Positions 51,246 to 64,000 of a DNA stretch of 64,000 nucleotides are shown piece by piece. The first letter of the stretch is position 1. Each line of letters begins with the position of its first letter. This DNA comes from Gymnogyps californianus (lineage: Eukaryota > Chordata > Aves > Accipitriformes > Cathartidae). The DNA lies in NCBI RefSeq assembly GCF_018139145.2, contig NC_059473.1:8300503-8364502 (forward strand), in the 5' to 3' direction. The notes below the pieces were generated by a model. It was not told the DNA's origin and did not search any database. It worked only from the letters and a program-made list of their open reading frames with translations. The position numbers were made by a program, and so were the translations under genes.

Positions 51246-54200
51246 GCATTGTAATTTTCATTCACTTCTGTTGAAAAGATATTCATCTATTGTATTGACT
51301 TTATGCCTGAAAATTATACTTTTTGCTGACCATATACATAAATTCATGAAATCTGCAAGTAAGAGAGATATTTGCAGGCAACAGTCCCATGCAATGCTTC
51401 AGTATTCCGTTGAAAAATAAAAAGTAAAAATCGGATAATTGCAGAATATGATAGCATAGCAATTTACATTGAGTATAAGTTTGGTAAGACACGCTTTCTT
51501 TGACCATTAAATCCTAATTTTGGATCTAGATTGTTCATAACGTGATGTTTACCAGCCTGGTGTCATGTGGCATGGAGTTTGCAAGAGAAGCCTAGGATGG
51601 GGTCAGGACTTAGATGCAGAGCTCATAAAGAAAGCAATGTTATTTTGGTTTTTAATTGTGTTGGGACTTACTGGAATTTCCACTAAATCTACACCGCTGC
51701 CAGAATGCCATCAGGCATTGAACTTGCAAAGGCACCGTCTTTTACATGATAACTGAATTGGAGTGGATCTCTTTGGCTTTAGTGACGCTTGACGTTTTTC
51801 TCTATATGAGTGCGTTGTTATGGTTGTATTTGTAAACTCTTCTTGGGATTTCAGTTTACCCAGTGCTTCAGGACACAGACTAACTGGCCAAGGTTTTCAA
51901 AAAAGCTTTTCCCATTATGAAGTACGGAACAACCGTACTTCTCTGCACGTTGGGATCTTGCAGAGTAAAACAGCATTATAATCAAAGATCATGATTGTCC
52001 CTCTAGCTCCAATGACAGGGTTTTGGGGATCTTAACATCTGTTGTCTAACTCTTCCCAATAATTTTGGCATTGAGCAGGGCTCTGTACTGAGCAGAAGCA
52101 TAGTGCAAGACACAAATAACCTGTAATTGTGAGCCATTCAGAGAGCCTTGCATCTAATTCATGGCAGTGCTGTCAGGGACTTGCTATAGTCATTATTTGT
52201 TCCACTTATTCACAAAATAAATTGTCTTAGCTTCAATCCATCTGTGCTGGAAATGTCCACAAAACTTCCTCCAATATGGACAGAACAACAAGCTCTACAT
52301 TTGCACCAAGGCAGCTGGTCCTCTAAATTTGCCTTTCGTTGCAGTGCTTTGAGTTTTGAAATGAAAATAAAAAGTTTGCTCCTGACAGCAGGCGGGTGTA
52401 CTCTCTGGTAACGGCTTGAAAAGTTCTGGAGTCTACGGATGTGGCTGGACGGGGCGTGGGGATGTTTCTAAATGGTTCTGCTAAAATCGGTGCTGCTGGT
52501 GCACAGTGGTTCACTTTAATATAATATAAAACTGGTTGTTAACTACCACTCTCAAATCTTGCACTGAAGGACTATCTTGTTTGGCTTATTTTTGTAGTAG
52601 GAGATACTATTTCTTTCCCCAAAATACTAGTCAGGTTCTTTCAAAGGGATGGCCAAATGATGGGAAAAAAAGATACCTTCAAAGACATGATAGCATAAAT
52701 ACCTGTTTCTACTGAAAGTCAACAGATGTTTAACTCCTCCCCAATACCAGATGTATTTGCAAATGCCTAACTGAAGTCAGAGAGGGACAAATCCAGCTCG
52801 GTTACCAAGTGGCACATGCTCACGACATGTGAACACGTGAACTCATGCAGAGAGCCCTCAAAGCCAATGACATCTGGCAAAAATGCTGCCAGAAAGCCAA
52901 GGAGTAATTGGTACAGAATTGAGCTGAGACTCCGGTGCTTCAAGTGATCCCAGCTGGGACGTGGGCATGATAATAAAGCAGAACATTTTCTGTCACTGGT
53001 CATTCATTCTGTGATTCAGCAAAATGCCTCAGTCCTTTTGTAAGCACTGAAGTTCATGATTGCAAATCTTCCTTAAAAATAAGGGAAAGAAACTCTTCTG
53101 GTTTTGGGCATATCAACATTTTATATGATGATATTTTCAAATGTGTTGCGTTTACCGTACTGGCAACCTTTTATGTGCTACATGGTCAGCCCCTGATGTC
53201 TGAACCCTATGATTAAGCATCTGTCAACCCTGGAACCATGTCATCATGTCTAGGATGGCATTCTTTTCAATGTGCTCAAAATGTTTTATCTTTAAATCTC
53301 ATTCTTCTAACTGCATAGTTCTGTTTCTCGTGATGAAATTGCCACGTAATTATTTATAATAATAGTATTCTACAATATTGTTTTGACGTGAGCATAAATG
53401 CACAAGAGTCTTAAAAAAAGAGTTTTTTATAAACATCCTCAGTATATATAGTCTAATAAATCAGACGGTGGATATCACGTTGATCTCAGTTAATTCAGCT
53501 GAAAATTGAGATTCTGATTCTTGGTAAGCGGTGGGAATGCTATAGTACTAGCTAGTGCCTGAGAAGAGGAAAACTGTTGTTCATCACTGGGTTCAATAAT
53601 GGCAGTGAGCCGCCTATCAGGGTGACTGGTCCAGTGTTGTTAATCGTGTTAAGCTTCTCTGATTTATGTTTAGTGTAATACTTTTTTGATGTAAGGCTTA
53701 TTATCTATTCAAAAACACAATAGTTCCAGGGTGGGTATTAAATTACTAGATGGATTTGAATGGTTTACTCTTACTTTGCTACTGTTGAACTGCTCAAAAG
53801 CTGGTACAAAAATGCTTCTCTCCAGAAACTTGTTTTTATTAATACTTAGTCCACAAAGGTGTGGGGTGTGGTTTATTTTACTTTTAAAATTGCATGAAAC
53901 CAGTGTCAAAATGAAATTTGATATTAAGTGTAAAATCCAGTTCAATACTGAACAATGTCACTGGCAGATACTTGTACGTGCATCTGATTGACTCTAGCAG
54001 GATTTGAATGAAAAGACGTGGTTACGTGCTCTGCTGGATGTGCGTGTGAATTTGCAGTTGGGCATCTATTTCAATATGCAGATGAAATCTGTGGAACTGA
54101 CTGGTTTCCATGTTGCTCGCAGGGTCTAATTTTCTTTTTTCTTACACATAAGCAAAAGAAAAAAGTAAAGGATTTTTCCCTTTGGATGTTTTGGTATACA

Positions 54201-56479
54201 GATGCTATTTAAACTAACTGGATTTATTTTTTGAATACTAGATCTACGCAAAGAAACAATGTTTTAAAATGCATAACCCTGCTGGCTTCAAAGCATCAAA
54301 GAAAAACAATATCATGCCTGATTCCTTGGTACACTGCCCTGCTTTTACCCTAGCACAGTTAGCTTTATTTTCTCCGCAACAGCCTTTTGGGCTAACGTGG
54401 GTAAAGAGCTGGTGAAACGTGGCGGAGCATCAGGTCCAGATCTGAATATGGTGGCGGCTGCCAGAGAGTTGGTCGTCCCTGGGGTCACCGCTGAGTCCCG
54501 GTGGCCCGGGCTGTGCCACGCAGCGAAGCGATCTTCTCTTGACGCGCCAGCCGGGGAATTACTCTGTGGAGGTATTAACTCAGCGAAGAGACTTGACCTC
54601 CTGCTCTTTAGCAGGAATATCAAGTCACTGGATAATAGTATTGTGTGCTTCCACTAACAAGGAGGTTGATTTAAAGTCTTATCAGTTGATGTTCCCACGT
54701 GGACCTACACCAAGGAGCCCTCGTTGAGAAAACTACCAAGCTAAAATGGAAATAATATGCGCTAGAGGGGAATAGCAGCTGTGTAAAAATATTCGTAATG
54801 GTTTGTGTATAAATAACACGCTGCAGCGTCTTTCGACGGATGCATATTGTGGGTAATGAAGTAAACACATTAGGTTAACTGTTGTAGATAGAGGTTATAT
54901 GTCAATGAAGCAAACCCTTCTGTCCTTCGTGTAACTTATTTACATGGCAGTGCCTCACGGATGCAATCTCGCTGCGTTACTTCACATGACACTGTTCAGC
55001 CCTCAGGAGCCAGAGATTCATCTTTGCAGTTAAAAGGGAAGAAAAAAGCCGCTGTGCATGTGTGGTCCCTCTCGCAGGTCACCAGATGATTGCGGCAGAG
55101 CTGTAATGATGGAAGCAGGGCAGTTTGCTGGGCGAGTCCTTCAGAGGAGCCTAGCCAGTGCAGCAGCTGCTGTATTTGTCAAAGACTTGTCTGTCTATAA
55201 TAGCATCCCATATTTGAGAGAGCACGTGGATCTTGGCTTATATTCGATGCCTTTTGGTGCATCAAAGGCTGTGTTGTTTGCTCAGCTGGTATTACTGAGT
55301 GCACGGGCACAGGACCCAGTGGGGCAAACCTTGCCTGTGTGTAATCAGCTTTGAAGGCTCAAGGCTCACAGATTAATTGTGGCTACAGAAGAGCGAGTTT
55401 CTTCTTTTCTCTTACTGTCATTTCTCACTTGCTTGGGTAGGTGGTGGCTGTTCTGATGGCCATGCGCTTTTTCAGCATGCTGCCTAGTTTCTGAATTATT
55501 TGCTTAAAGTATGTAATAGCTTCAAGCCAACAAATAGTTCAACAAATATGTTGTTCTGTGTTAATGTTCAGTTTCAATTTTTCTGCTTCTTAATCTCCCA
55601 CTTGTTCTCTGACTTTAGTGTAGCTTTGTTATAGTTGCATGCGTTTATAACCATCTAGTAATAGCCACGTAGATATTCTCAAATATTTCCTAACACGGTG
55701 TGTCATTATTTCCCACTCTTTATTGTAGGGATAGCGAGGATAGTGGCTTGTTGATGGCGCTCAGTCCTCTGTGTGCCTGTTTGCAGAGAGGCATAGGTAG
55801 ATGTCCAGATTCATACGGGTGTTCAAACCCCAGACAAGAACAATTGCTTTAATTGCTCACTCTCCTTCATTCATCTTCCTTAAGATACTGATACAAAATC
55901 CTATTCCTCTGCTAATCTTCTTACATACCCTATATTAGATTTCGTAACGGCTCCATAACTTTTACAAGAACTAACAGGTCATCAGACACTTGTAATCAAA
56001 GTGCTGTTTCTTTCCAGTTGGCTACACAGTGCAGTCATACAGCATGAGTATCGTAAAGCTTTTAACAGGCTAATGGAAGAGAAAAAGGAGCAGCAAGAAA
56101 ACGCACCGAAAATGCACCGAGTGCAACCGAAGTACACCTTAGTCCAGTGCTGCGAGGGGTAAAATACTGCGCCTTTCAGCTAATAATCTGGAATCCCATT
56201 ATCGCTGAGCCGTAAACTGAATTATTGGTGACGTACAGGCTGGATTATTCTATCTACTTTTTGTACCATATATCCAAAAGTTGACACTTAATTATTTTGT
56301 CCCACAGTAGATCAAATTTTACAACAGCAACAAAAGATTAAAACGGTTTTATATTGGGGACATTCAGAGGATAAACAGCACTGTATTATAGGAGGGAATG
56401 GCAGTCAGCTGTGTTGCCATCTGGGAGAGAAGCATTGAAGTGCTATTAATATTTAAACCTTTTAGATTTTTTTTTAGTT
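51246..56479. other. Non-coding stretch with two CpG-richer patches
   Basis: No gene is recognised. 54395-54570 is GC- and CpG-richer (GGTGGCGGCTGCC, CCGGTGGCCCGGG, GACGCGCCAGCCGGGG). A 98-codon frame over 55058-55354 begins just before an acceptor-like CTCTCGCAG but matches nothing I know. Confidence 0.5.
54395..54570. promoter_or_regulatory. CpG-richer patch, possible regulatory element
   Basis: Around 15 CpG dinucleotides lie in about 170 bp, far above the surrounding sequence, with frames open on both strands (86 plus, 92 minus). No TATA box or recognisable exon is visible. It may be an enhancer, an old promoter or a decayed GC-rich element. Confidence 0.22.
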
Positions 56480-56850
56480 GGTAGCATTCCTAAAAAATTG
56501 ATTATAACTGTAGTAAATTTTGGTGTCAAAGGATGCCACAAATACTATTACAGCAACAATTAACATGGGCAGAACTATAATCTCATTTGCTTTTAAGGTA
56601 TCTTCGAACACTGGTGCAGCAAGAGTAACAGATCAGATTAGGTTGCGTGCGTGGCAGTAAATCTACTGTGTTCCATAAACACTCTCCATTTGACACAGAC
56701 GAGGACGGTGCAGACCCTCTATGCTTATCTCAGCAGAGCTTATCCATATTTATTTCAGCTAATCTTTTGATTCGATGTGGTAATCACTTAAATATCCTAA
56801 TTGGCTAATTTTATTATTACGTTCACTGCTAATGTGCTAATTGTTTTATT
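56480..56850. promoter_or_regulatory. Candidate conserved non-coding element
   Basis: Repeat-free block of about 370 bp ending in a dense cluster of homeodomain-type cores (GGTAATCACTTAAATATCC, CTAATTGGCTAATTTTATT, GCTAATGTGCTAATTG). No coding frame fits. It has the look of a developmental enhancer, but conservation is not tested. Confidence 0.3.
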
Positions 56851-59398
56851 TCTGGGAAAGTTGTAAAAAATGCTACTCAATATTGATTTATTTATCTTCT
56901 GCTCCATTTATTTTTATTAAAATATGGTTTGATTTAATTCTGTATTTCAGAAAGTCATTAACATACATAAGCGTGTTAGCGAAGAAGGGTAGGGGCAGAG
57001 TGAAAAAGGGAGAGGCGCCATTATACAGAACAGATACGAATACAAGGTAGAAGTTTTGGGTTTAAATGAATTTGTTATGCGGTCAAAACATGTCTGGCTG
57101 CATTTCATTCATCTAGTTTCCTTGCAATAAAACACAAAAATAAAAAGCCAATCAGTACAAACTCTCCAGGGTTTTACTGTCCTGGTTTCTGGTCAACAAG
57201 GCCCAATTGCCTCTTTACTTTCTTGAAAGCATCGTCCCTTTGAAAAGGCTCGTATAGCTGTGCCTAATTGCTGAGAGTGTCTTTCTGCACAGCCCTGAGC
57301 TATGGCAGGGAATTAGCTCCCCAGAGCGAGGATGCTTTCCTTTGGGGGAAAGCAGGGGAGGAACAGCTTCTCATCAACATGATACCAGGTGAAGGTACAG
57401 AAACTTCCAAGTCCCATCTGGGAACAGCTCCCTCCATTACAGGCAGAAAAATTCACATAAGAACACCGTTTCATCAGTTTGCTGTCTTTTTGCTACGCCA
57501 ATTATTGTGATGGCTGTGTTACTCCATAGGCCAGTGCTGACACTTAGGGGTCAAAAGCAAGTAAATGCTAAGGATATGCTGCAGTTGTATTTTTGCCTGC
57601 CAGCTTATTCCCATTGAAGTCGCAGAAACACTGCACAGAAATAAGATAATGCTTACGCTTAAAACTGAGCCCCTGCCAAATGTAGGTCTGTACCGTCTTC
57701 CACCTTTTGCATTTACTGGGTCAAAACTGGGAGTAAGACACACGGTTTTGAGTCTCCTCAGTTGCAGCTAATTCTGGAAACTTTATCCAAACATCTAGCT
57801 TTTACAGTATTTGCAGACGGTGCTCATGGAACTGATGTCTCTGTAGATAGATTTCAGAGCTATCGGTGACTATCGATATGGTTAATAGTTTGTTCTTTAC
57901 ACTTTCTGATACGGGGGAGGGAAAAAAGTGTGTTCTGATCTCCATAATTTCTCTATGTTTTGTTACAACACAACCTAGACTCTACACACGCTTAATTTAT
58001 AAGTAATCCAAATCTTTGGGTTTTGAACTTACCTTTTAGTCATGGAAATAAGGAAGGAATTGAATTCACTGAAACCACAGAAACTATTAAAGAATGAAAT
58101 AAAGCATTTGGAAGGGTCAGCTGTATAAAGACTAGACTTGAATAGCCAAATAGCACTGAATGCTCTTCTCAAATGCTCTCCTCTTTAAGAAGTTACTGAA
58201 AGGAAAAAAAGAAAGCCTCCTTTAAACAGAAGTTGTATTTGGCAGTTTTATTCCTTATTGGTTAAATGATAAGTATTTAAAGCGTGCTACCTGTTTTCTC
58301 ATCGTATAGCACAGCTGATGCATCCCCTTTACGTGACCTTAGAGGTGCCTCATTGACTTTCTTGCAGTCAGTGGACTTTCCATGTCATCTGTGATGAATC
58401 TCTAAAAATCCTAAGACTTTTTGTGCTCTTTTTAAGCAGTGTTGGCTTCATTCTCTGAAGGAGATATCCCTCCTCTCTCAGAAGTCCTCTTCAGCATTAA
58501 AATGTAGTGTTGTGTTTTCCTAGAAATCAAGGAGTTTTTAGGTGAGAAGTTCTCAGGATAAAATAAATTGCACTCTGTGTCTTCATAAGTATATCAAGCA
58601 CGCTTCTAGCTATTGTTTTTCTTTATCATTGTGCCTTTTAATGAAGTACGTAGTTTCTAAATTCTCAGATGAAAGGATTTGGGCAGGGGTGCAAAAAAGT
58701 TCACTCCTAAGGCTATCGAATCGCCTTGTAAACCTTTCTGTGGCTTTCAGCAAGACTGGAAACCTGTGAAAAGGATACTTGTTAATTCAGAGACTTTCAG
58801 ATGAAGTTGAGGGCTAATAAGCCTTTCCTGAATTTTACAGAACCTTCTACCTGTCCCCCCCTTTCTGTATTGCAGTATAATGAATCTTTGCTTCCGTAGG
58901 AGCTGTCCCCCAAATTTATTTCTACCCAGGGCTATATACTTTATGTGCGTTATCCATTCCTAATATGAAGTTTCAACAGTATGCACAGCTTATATCCACA
59001 GTAGCCATCTATCACTTGAAAGAAGACTTTAATTAACGGAACCCTAATTTTAATGAGGTACTGAGCCATGATCTTGTAAATTCTGCAGCACAGAGAATCA
59101 CTTAGTTCAGGTTCACTTGTAACAATCCTCAGCAGCGCAGTGGTTTTTATGACATTGTTTAACAGATTTTGATGTTAATGTAGGAGCCCTTTTTGGAGTA
59201 ACAGTCTTCTTTACCTTGTAAGCATATTTGGAATTAATTGTGTTTATGTTTTTCAAGCAATGATGCTGTTGCTTGCCTTCTGAACAAAAATTCCTGGTAT
59301 GTCTGAACTATTCACCCTGTGTCCACCCTGGGACTCCGAGGGGATTCGCTGCTTTCAGATCCTTTCCAAAGGCATCTTTGCTGCAACGCCTAAGCCAG

Positions 59399-59947
59399 TC
59401 AAATTCCATTATTTTCACAGACACCACTCATGTTTAACAACTGCAGCAAAGTAAACAGGTTATGCCACTTCCCCAACCTCCTCGTCTTGCGACTGCGGGA
59501 ATGAACGCTGCGTAGGAAGAAAGGGCAGTTCTCAGCGGCGCGTTTAATACCCTGGCTGAGATGCGCTGGTTTAAACATGCTGCGCTTGACATAAGACCAG
59601 AAGGTGGGAAGCGAGACAGGGAGAGTTTGGTGCCAGCTTTCTGTATCCTTGCGTCTGAGCCAGCCAGTCGCCAGTCCTCGTCTGATCGCAAGTGACAGCG
59701 GCATGTTGAGCTGCTTTAACCTGTGACGAGCTCTCCCTGCTCCCAAGGGGCAATTCCGGCAGCGCTGGAGATGCTGGGGACAGAAAGGTATATCCACAAG
59801 TGCCCTTTCCCTGAAAATGCTGCGTGGGGTGAAGACGGTGGCTCTGCAGCAGTGTGTAAATGTTCCCTTTGTGGGAGGGATGGCCCTAGGGCAGCAGCGC
59901 CTGCTGCTTTCCCTGCTGTTTCCCAGAGTCCTCGCTACACAGAGCAC
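59399..59947 (-). other. Longest open frame in the window, probably not a gene
   Basis: The minus strand is open for 182 codons in CpG-richer sequence, with shorter frames overlapping it on both strands. The translation (MLCVARTLGNSRESSRRCCP…) is rich in R and S and has no domain, signal or membrane segment that I recognise. GC-rich sequence lowers stop frequency, which alone can explain it. A spliced or lineage-specific product cannot be excluded from sequence. Confidence 0.1.
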
Positions 59948-60910
59948 GTAGGTGAATTTAAGAGTGAATCCCTATGTGACTTTTTTTTTTCCTTTTTTTG
60001 AAGTATCATCACTTACAAGAAGCCATTCAGGTGGTTGTGAATGTTGTTTTAATGGGGCTATTGGAAAGACAGGGTTCTCCCACAGAACCAAGAACCAGAA
60101 ATGTTGAAATAGTTCCCTGACAATAGAAAAAAAGAACATCGTTCTGACAGATTTTAAGCACTAAATATCCAATCGCTTATCCATAGCGAAACAGGAAATT
60201 GAGAAGGCTCAAAGCATGGGGCACCCTCTTTCAGATAATCACACAGTAATCCAAATTGCTTATTATTTGATTGTGAATAACCCAAATGCCCCGGTATTTA
60301 CTGTTCTTTAACTGTTTTGGACCTCTAGTAGTATTTTTTAAAAATAAATACTATGTTTTTAACAAATTGATGTTATTTAATATCATATTGACTTACCATT
60401 CATTTCCTTGAGCAGATAGCATTATATTAATCTCTATACTGCCAGGATTCACACTTGAAGTATGGATTTTTGTTTGCATTTTTAAAAAAGTGCATTTCAT
60501 AGCATTTGAGTTTAGCATAATTGTTCAACTTCCCCATCAACCTCTATTTCATAGTATCAAGGAACTCCACTTCCAGAATTTAACTGGTGCTTTTGTTGAA
60601 ATTATTAGTAAATTGTTTCGTACTAAGATGATGAGAAGTAATTTTGTTTGAAACTAAGTAATCTTCTTATTCAAGGGCTTTTAAAAGAAAACTTAAATCA
60701 GCATTCAAATTACTATTCAGACTCTGTTTATTTTAACTGATGATGCATTTTCATTGTCTTGTTGTCCTACTCATGTTGCGATGAGAATGCAGATTTAGAC
60801 CTTCTGGTATCTGTGGTTCATACCACAAATAAACAATTCTACCTGACTTGTCCATCAGCTGGTAATTGAAAATATCAGCAATGGTTTCCATTTTAGTCTC
60901 AACCTCCAAC

Positions 60911-60972
60911 AGTTTTGTTTGGGGTTTTTGGGTTTTTTTGGTTTTTTGTTTTGTTGTTTTTTTTTTTTTTTC
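60911..60972. repeat. G/T low-complexity run
   Basis: Blocks of T separated by GGGG, GGG, GG and G, ending in a run of 15 T and then CCAG. On the minus strand this is an A/C-rich tract. Similar shorter runs occur near 11280 and 33935. Confidence 0.85.
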
Positions 60973-61129
60973 CAGAATTTAGCAGAAGTGAACATGCACT
61001 TATTTTGGCAATCCCATTTCAAGGGATGTTATTAGGAACTTCTTTTTGGAAGCATCGATATGTTCTTCTTGGCCGTGAACCACTGTTTGAACACTTATAA
61101 ACTACTCAACTAGTTTTCACAATCTGTTG

Positions 61130-61490
61130 TCCTGTAAAGTAATAAATGGCCCAAATTTTCTACACACTAATTAAAATTCCATTTCTCATGAATTCCTTAA
61201 TCGAGAGCAAGTCATTATGTGCTTTGTTGATTCTTAAGTGCAAAGATAATTGCAATGGGCAGCATGAAAGTGGTTTGATTATTGCCTGTCGACTCTTGTG
61301 AATTCTAATAGGTCTAATTGCATAGCATCAATTCATCATCTCAGCATCACTTCTTTTTATTATTAGCTCTCTGAATTGTAATGTGCTCATAAAGAAGTGT
61401 AGTAGTATATCAGGGCTGACATGGTACCTGGCCTATTGTAATTTTCCTTCCTTACCTAATGTTGCTATTGAAATTAGAAGTTTATTACAT
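61130..61490. promoter_or_regulatory. Candidate conserved non-coding element (best in window)
   Basis: About 360 bp with no repeats, very even AT-rich text and many paired homeodomain or POU-type cores: CACTAATTAAAATTCC, CTTAATCGAG, AAAGATAATTGCAATGGG, GGTTTGATTATTGCC and GGTCTAATTGCATAGC. TAATTGCA resembles POU or octamer sites. No coding frame fits. Of all segments here this looks most like a deeply conserved vertebrate enhancer, but that is a judgement on pattern only. Confidence 0.35.
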
Positions 61491-64000
61491 GGCCCCCCTT
61501 TCCAGAAACTAGTTTAAAAAATTTGTCTCCATGAAGAAAAGGATACTGTCTTCCTCTGAATTTGCATTTGTAATTTCTCTGCTAAATGATAGTCAGTCCT
61601 ATTTTTTACTTTTCCAAATCATTCCCATAAATCCTGACCGTAACGTGTTGGCTGCAAAACATCTATCAAAAGCTTTATGACAGGGTTCTTTGTTATTGCT
61701 GAACATTATTTAGACGATGAGGACTCTGTAATGAGGTGAAGTTCCCAACAAAAACTTTATTGGTTGAGAAGCAGGAAGAAAAGGAGCACTCAGATGTATT
61801 AGAATTTCATTCTGTGGGAAATCAGGACAGGGAATTAGTTTTGTTGGTGTCCTTTTTTTTTTGCCTTTGCTTCCACACCCCACCCCCCCACCCCCCCTCA
61901 AGCCAAGGGTATCGGTTTAGAAAAAGTTATCTTGAAAGTAGCTGAAGATAGCTATAGAGGAGACCACAGTCTTGTAACTAAAGGTTGCAAGGTTCTGGAT
62001 TAATAATTTTTAATAGATTTTACTGCAAACATGCAGAAAAATCCTGGCTTCTCTGAAAGATGAAGTTTCTACTAAGCCAAAGTATTACAAATATTTAAAT
62101 TCTAAAACATTAACACTGTCAGCACTAACATAGGCTAAATTACTTGTTTCTGAAAAGTTTCCTCTTGAGTTTTCTTAAAAATGGAAAGATGCCTTTGTGC
62201 TTACGCTCAAGCTTTACCTTTTTCTAAAACTTTGGGAGTGTAGTGAAATCATCATCCTACATTCCTCATCCTTTGCCTCTTCCATCTGCTGCAGCAGCAC
62301 CAGTAGTATCTACAGACTCCTCAAAGCACTAAGAGCCATTGCTGCAAATTGATCTTCTGAGTCATACCACAGCCCAGGCACTTTACCGTGGAAATGGTGC
62401 TAGTGAAGCAATTGGATTTAGCTTTTTCCAATGCTTTCAGACATGGGAACTACACTGAAAACATTCATGTGCATAAGGTCAGGATGTTTACCATGATTAG
62501 TATCAAGCATTTGGCTTGCCTTGAAAAAAAAATTTGCAGCAGTTTCATGAAAACATGTGAAAGCACGTGTCTATGTTTTGTTTTCTGTACTGCTGTCTTG
62601 CCTAACATGTTTTTGCTTGCTTGACTGTGTATTGCTTAGCTGGCAAGGTCAGCCAAATTGTTTGCTGCTTCATGTGCTCTGATTTCTGGCCTTTTGTAAA
62701 CAATAAGAGCTGACATTATTCTTGAAGCAATTGCTTTCACTGTGAAAATAGCAGTATGTCTTTCTGACAACCCACGCAAGGGGAGACGGTGCTGTGAAGT
62801 ACAACTTTGCACACAGACTTCTAAAAATTCCACCTAATCCTCAGGCTGGCGTTAAAGTGGATAATGTGAGTTTGCAGACATTTCCTTTTTTCCTGGAGAA
62901 ATGATGCATTGAGCTTGTGGGCACTGCGGGTGGCAAAATAACCATTTTGCTTCAGTAACAAGTGCAATAAAATTTCCAAATATTTTTCTTAATATGGTTT
63001 TCCAGAAATTGGGCAGTTCCGCCTTGACAAGGCACAGCCTCGCACTTGGAAACGGCATGTTGTTCCGACACTTGTCACCCTTGCAAGCTTTGCCATTGCC
63101 ACATCAGGTTTTTTTCGAAGGCATTACTGTGTTTACAAATTACTGCTACCATTTCTAGCCCCACTCTTTCTGGTTCCCAGTTCCTAAACCATGATGGCCT
63201 ATTTAAGGGACTGGAGTTTGAAACTCCCCGCTTGCGATTATCATGAAATGCTTGTGACAGGTTAGTGGGATGCTACGATGTTACTTAGAGCATAAGTTGA
63301 CTGTATTTACATCTGTGTTTCTTCTACAGCAAGGCTAAGCTCAAGACTGCCCTTCAGCAGCTCTTTTAGGTCATTACATGACTTTCCAGAAGGTTGTTTT
63401 AAATACGTTTTCTCGATTGAGCTGAACAAGGTATGACACCAGTGTTTTTCCAAGGGCTCTTCCTAGTGGCATTGACACGGAGAATATTAGCAGTGCAATA
63501 AGCCTCTGCAAGTTGCTAACGGTTTGCTTTGCAAGACATTTTTATCTTGACAAAACAAAAGAAAAATAGTTTCCCTGCTTCTTATTTTGGTATGTTTGCT
63601 CCTGCTGCAAATTCAACTGTTTACAACTTCCACTGATGCAAAACACTGTGAAGATGTTTGTCAAAGCTTGTTTTTCACTTGGATCCACACGAGCATTACA
63701 TATTGTGCAAAATACCATACCACACTTTTCATTAAATGTCCTCGTTGGATGCGTTTCATTTCTCTACTTAGCTTTTGTATCTGCCAGCACTTTTGAGCAC
63801 ATTTGCTGGAGACTCTTAGCTCCTTTCCACCTCGGTGGTGCTTACCCATGTCGTTGGTGAGCTAAGCTGCCATGTAAGCAGGCAGCTTCTGTAGCACAGC
63901 GGGGCCGGTAGCCTGGCTGAGCTGGTCACAGCCTGTGAGAGGGTGTATATGCCTTAATGTGAAATACTGCTGAGTTAGATGTTGTGACATGAACGCAATC
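61491..64000. other. Non-coding stretch to window end
   Basis: No gene is recognised. It holds a T run followed by a C-rich tract at 61851-61898 and a CTGCTGCAGCAGCAC patch near 62287. Open frames (78 codons or fewer) lie on both strands. Confidence 0.55.
61851..61898. repeat. T-run plus C-rich tract
   Basis: A run of T is followed a few bases later by CCCCACC..CC repeats. On the minus strand it is G-rich and may form a quadruplex. Confidence 0.85.

Larger units (their letters stand above)
56851..61129. other. Non-coding stretch
   Basis: No gene is recognised. It includes a CpG-richer open patch at 59399-59947, AT-rich clean sequence around 60100-60700 and a G/T low-complexity run at 60911-60972. 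Confidence 0.5.

Noticed and set aside
55058..55354. 98-codon frame following CCCTCTCGCAG
   Set aside because: It ends in its own stop, has no recognisable domain, and the acceptor-like site alone is weak evidence.

Overview
The window looks like vertebrate, and specifically bird, nuclear DNA: AT-rich, full of homopolymer runs, with no long coding frames. The assignment to birds rests on repeats I recognise: a 5'-truncated CR1 LINE 3' end near 2.8 kb, older CR1 copies at 14.7-15.5 kb and 41.2-41.6 kb, and two solo LTRs of kinds I associate with avian (probably neoavian, ERVL-like) endogenous retroviruses. The repeat names come from memory of the families, not from a database search.

Layout. 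1-14.6 kb: AT-rich non-coding DNA with one clear and one doubtful CR1 tail and short homopolymers. 14.66-15.5 kb: a decayed CR1 copy still showing part of its reverse transcriptase. 15.5-21.1 kb: non-coding, with a T34 tract. 21.1-23.2 kb: a stretch with protein-like but broken reading frames, interrupted by a solo LTR (21910-22831) with a perfect 5-bp target-site duplication. 23.2-37 kb: non-coding, with an A40 tract and a few clean AT-rich segments that resemble conserved non-coding elements. 37-42.5 kb: fragments of an old palindromic repeat, two splice-bounded open segments of doubtful status, an ancient CR1 element, and a small CpG-rich segment (42.23-42.43 kb) that is the best promoter candidate. 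42.5-64 kb: mostly repeat-poor DNA rich in TAAT/ATTA-type motifs, with a two-hairpin cluster at 46.5 kb, a second solo LTR (50888-51240) that has lost its middle, and two further CpG-richer patches (54.4 and 59.5 kb).

I found no protein-coding gene I can name, and no tRNA, rRNA or other RNA gene. The short open frames look like chance frames, or frames inside repeats. The window is best read as intergenic or deep-intronic DNA whose interest lies in its mobile-element history and in candidate regulatory segments.
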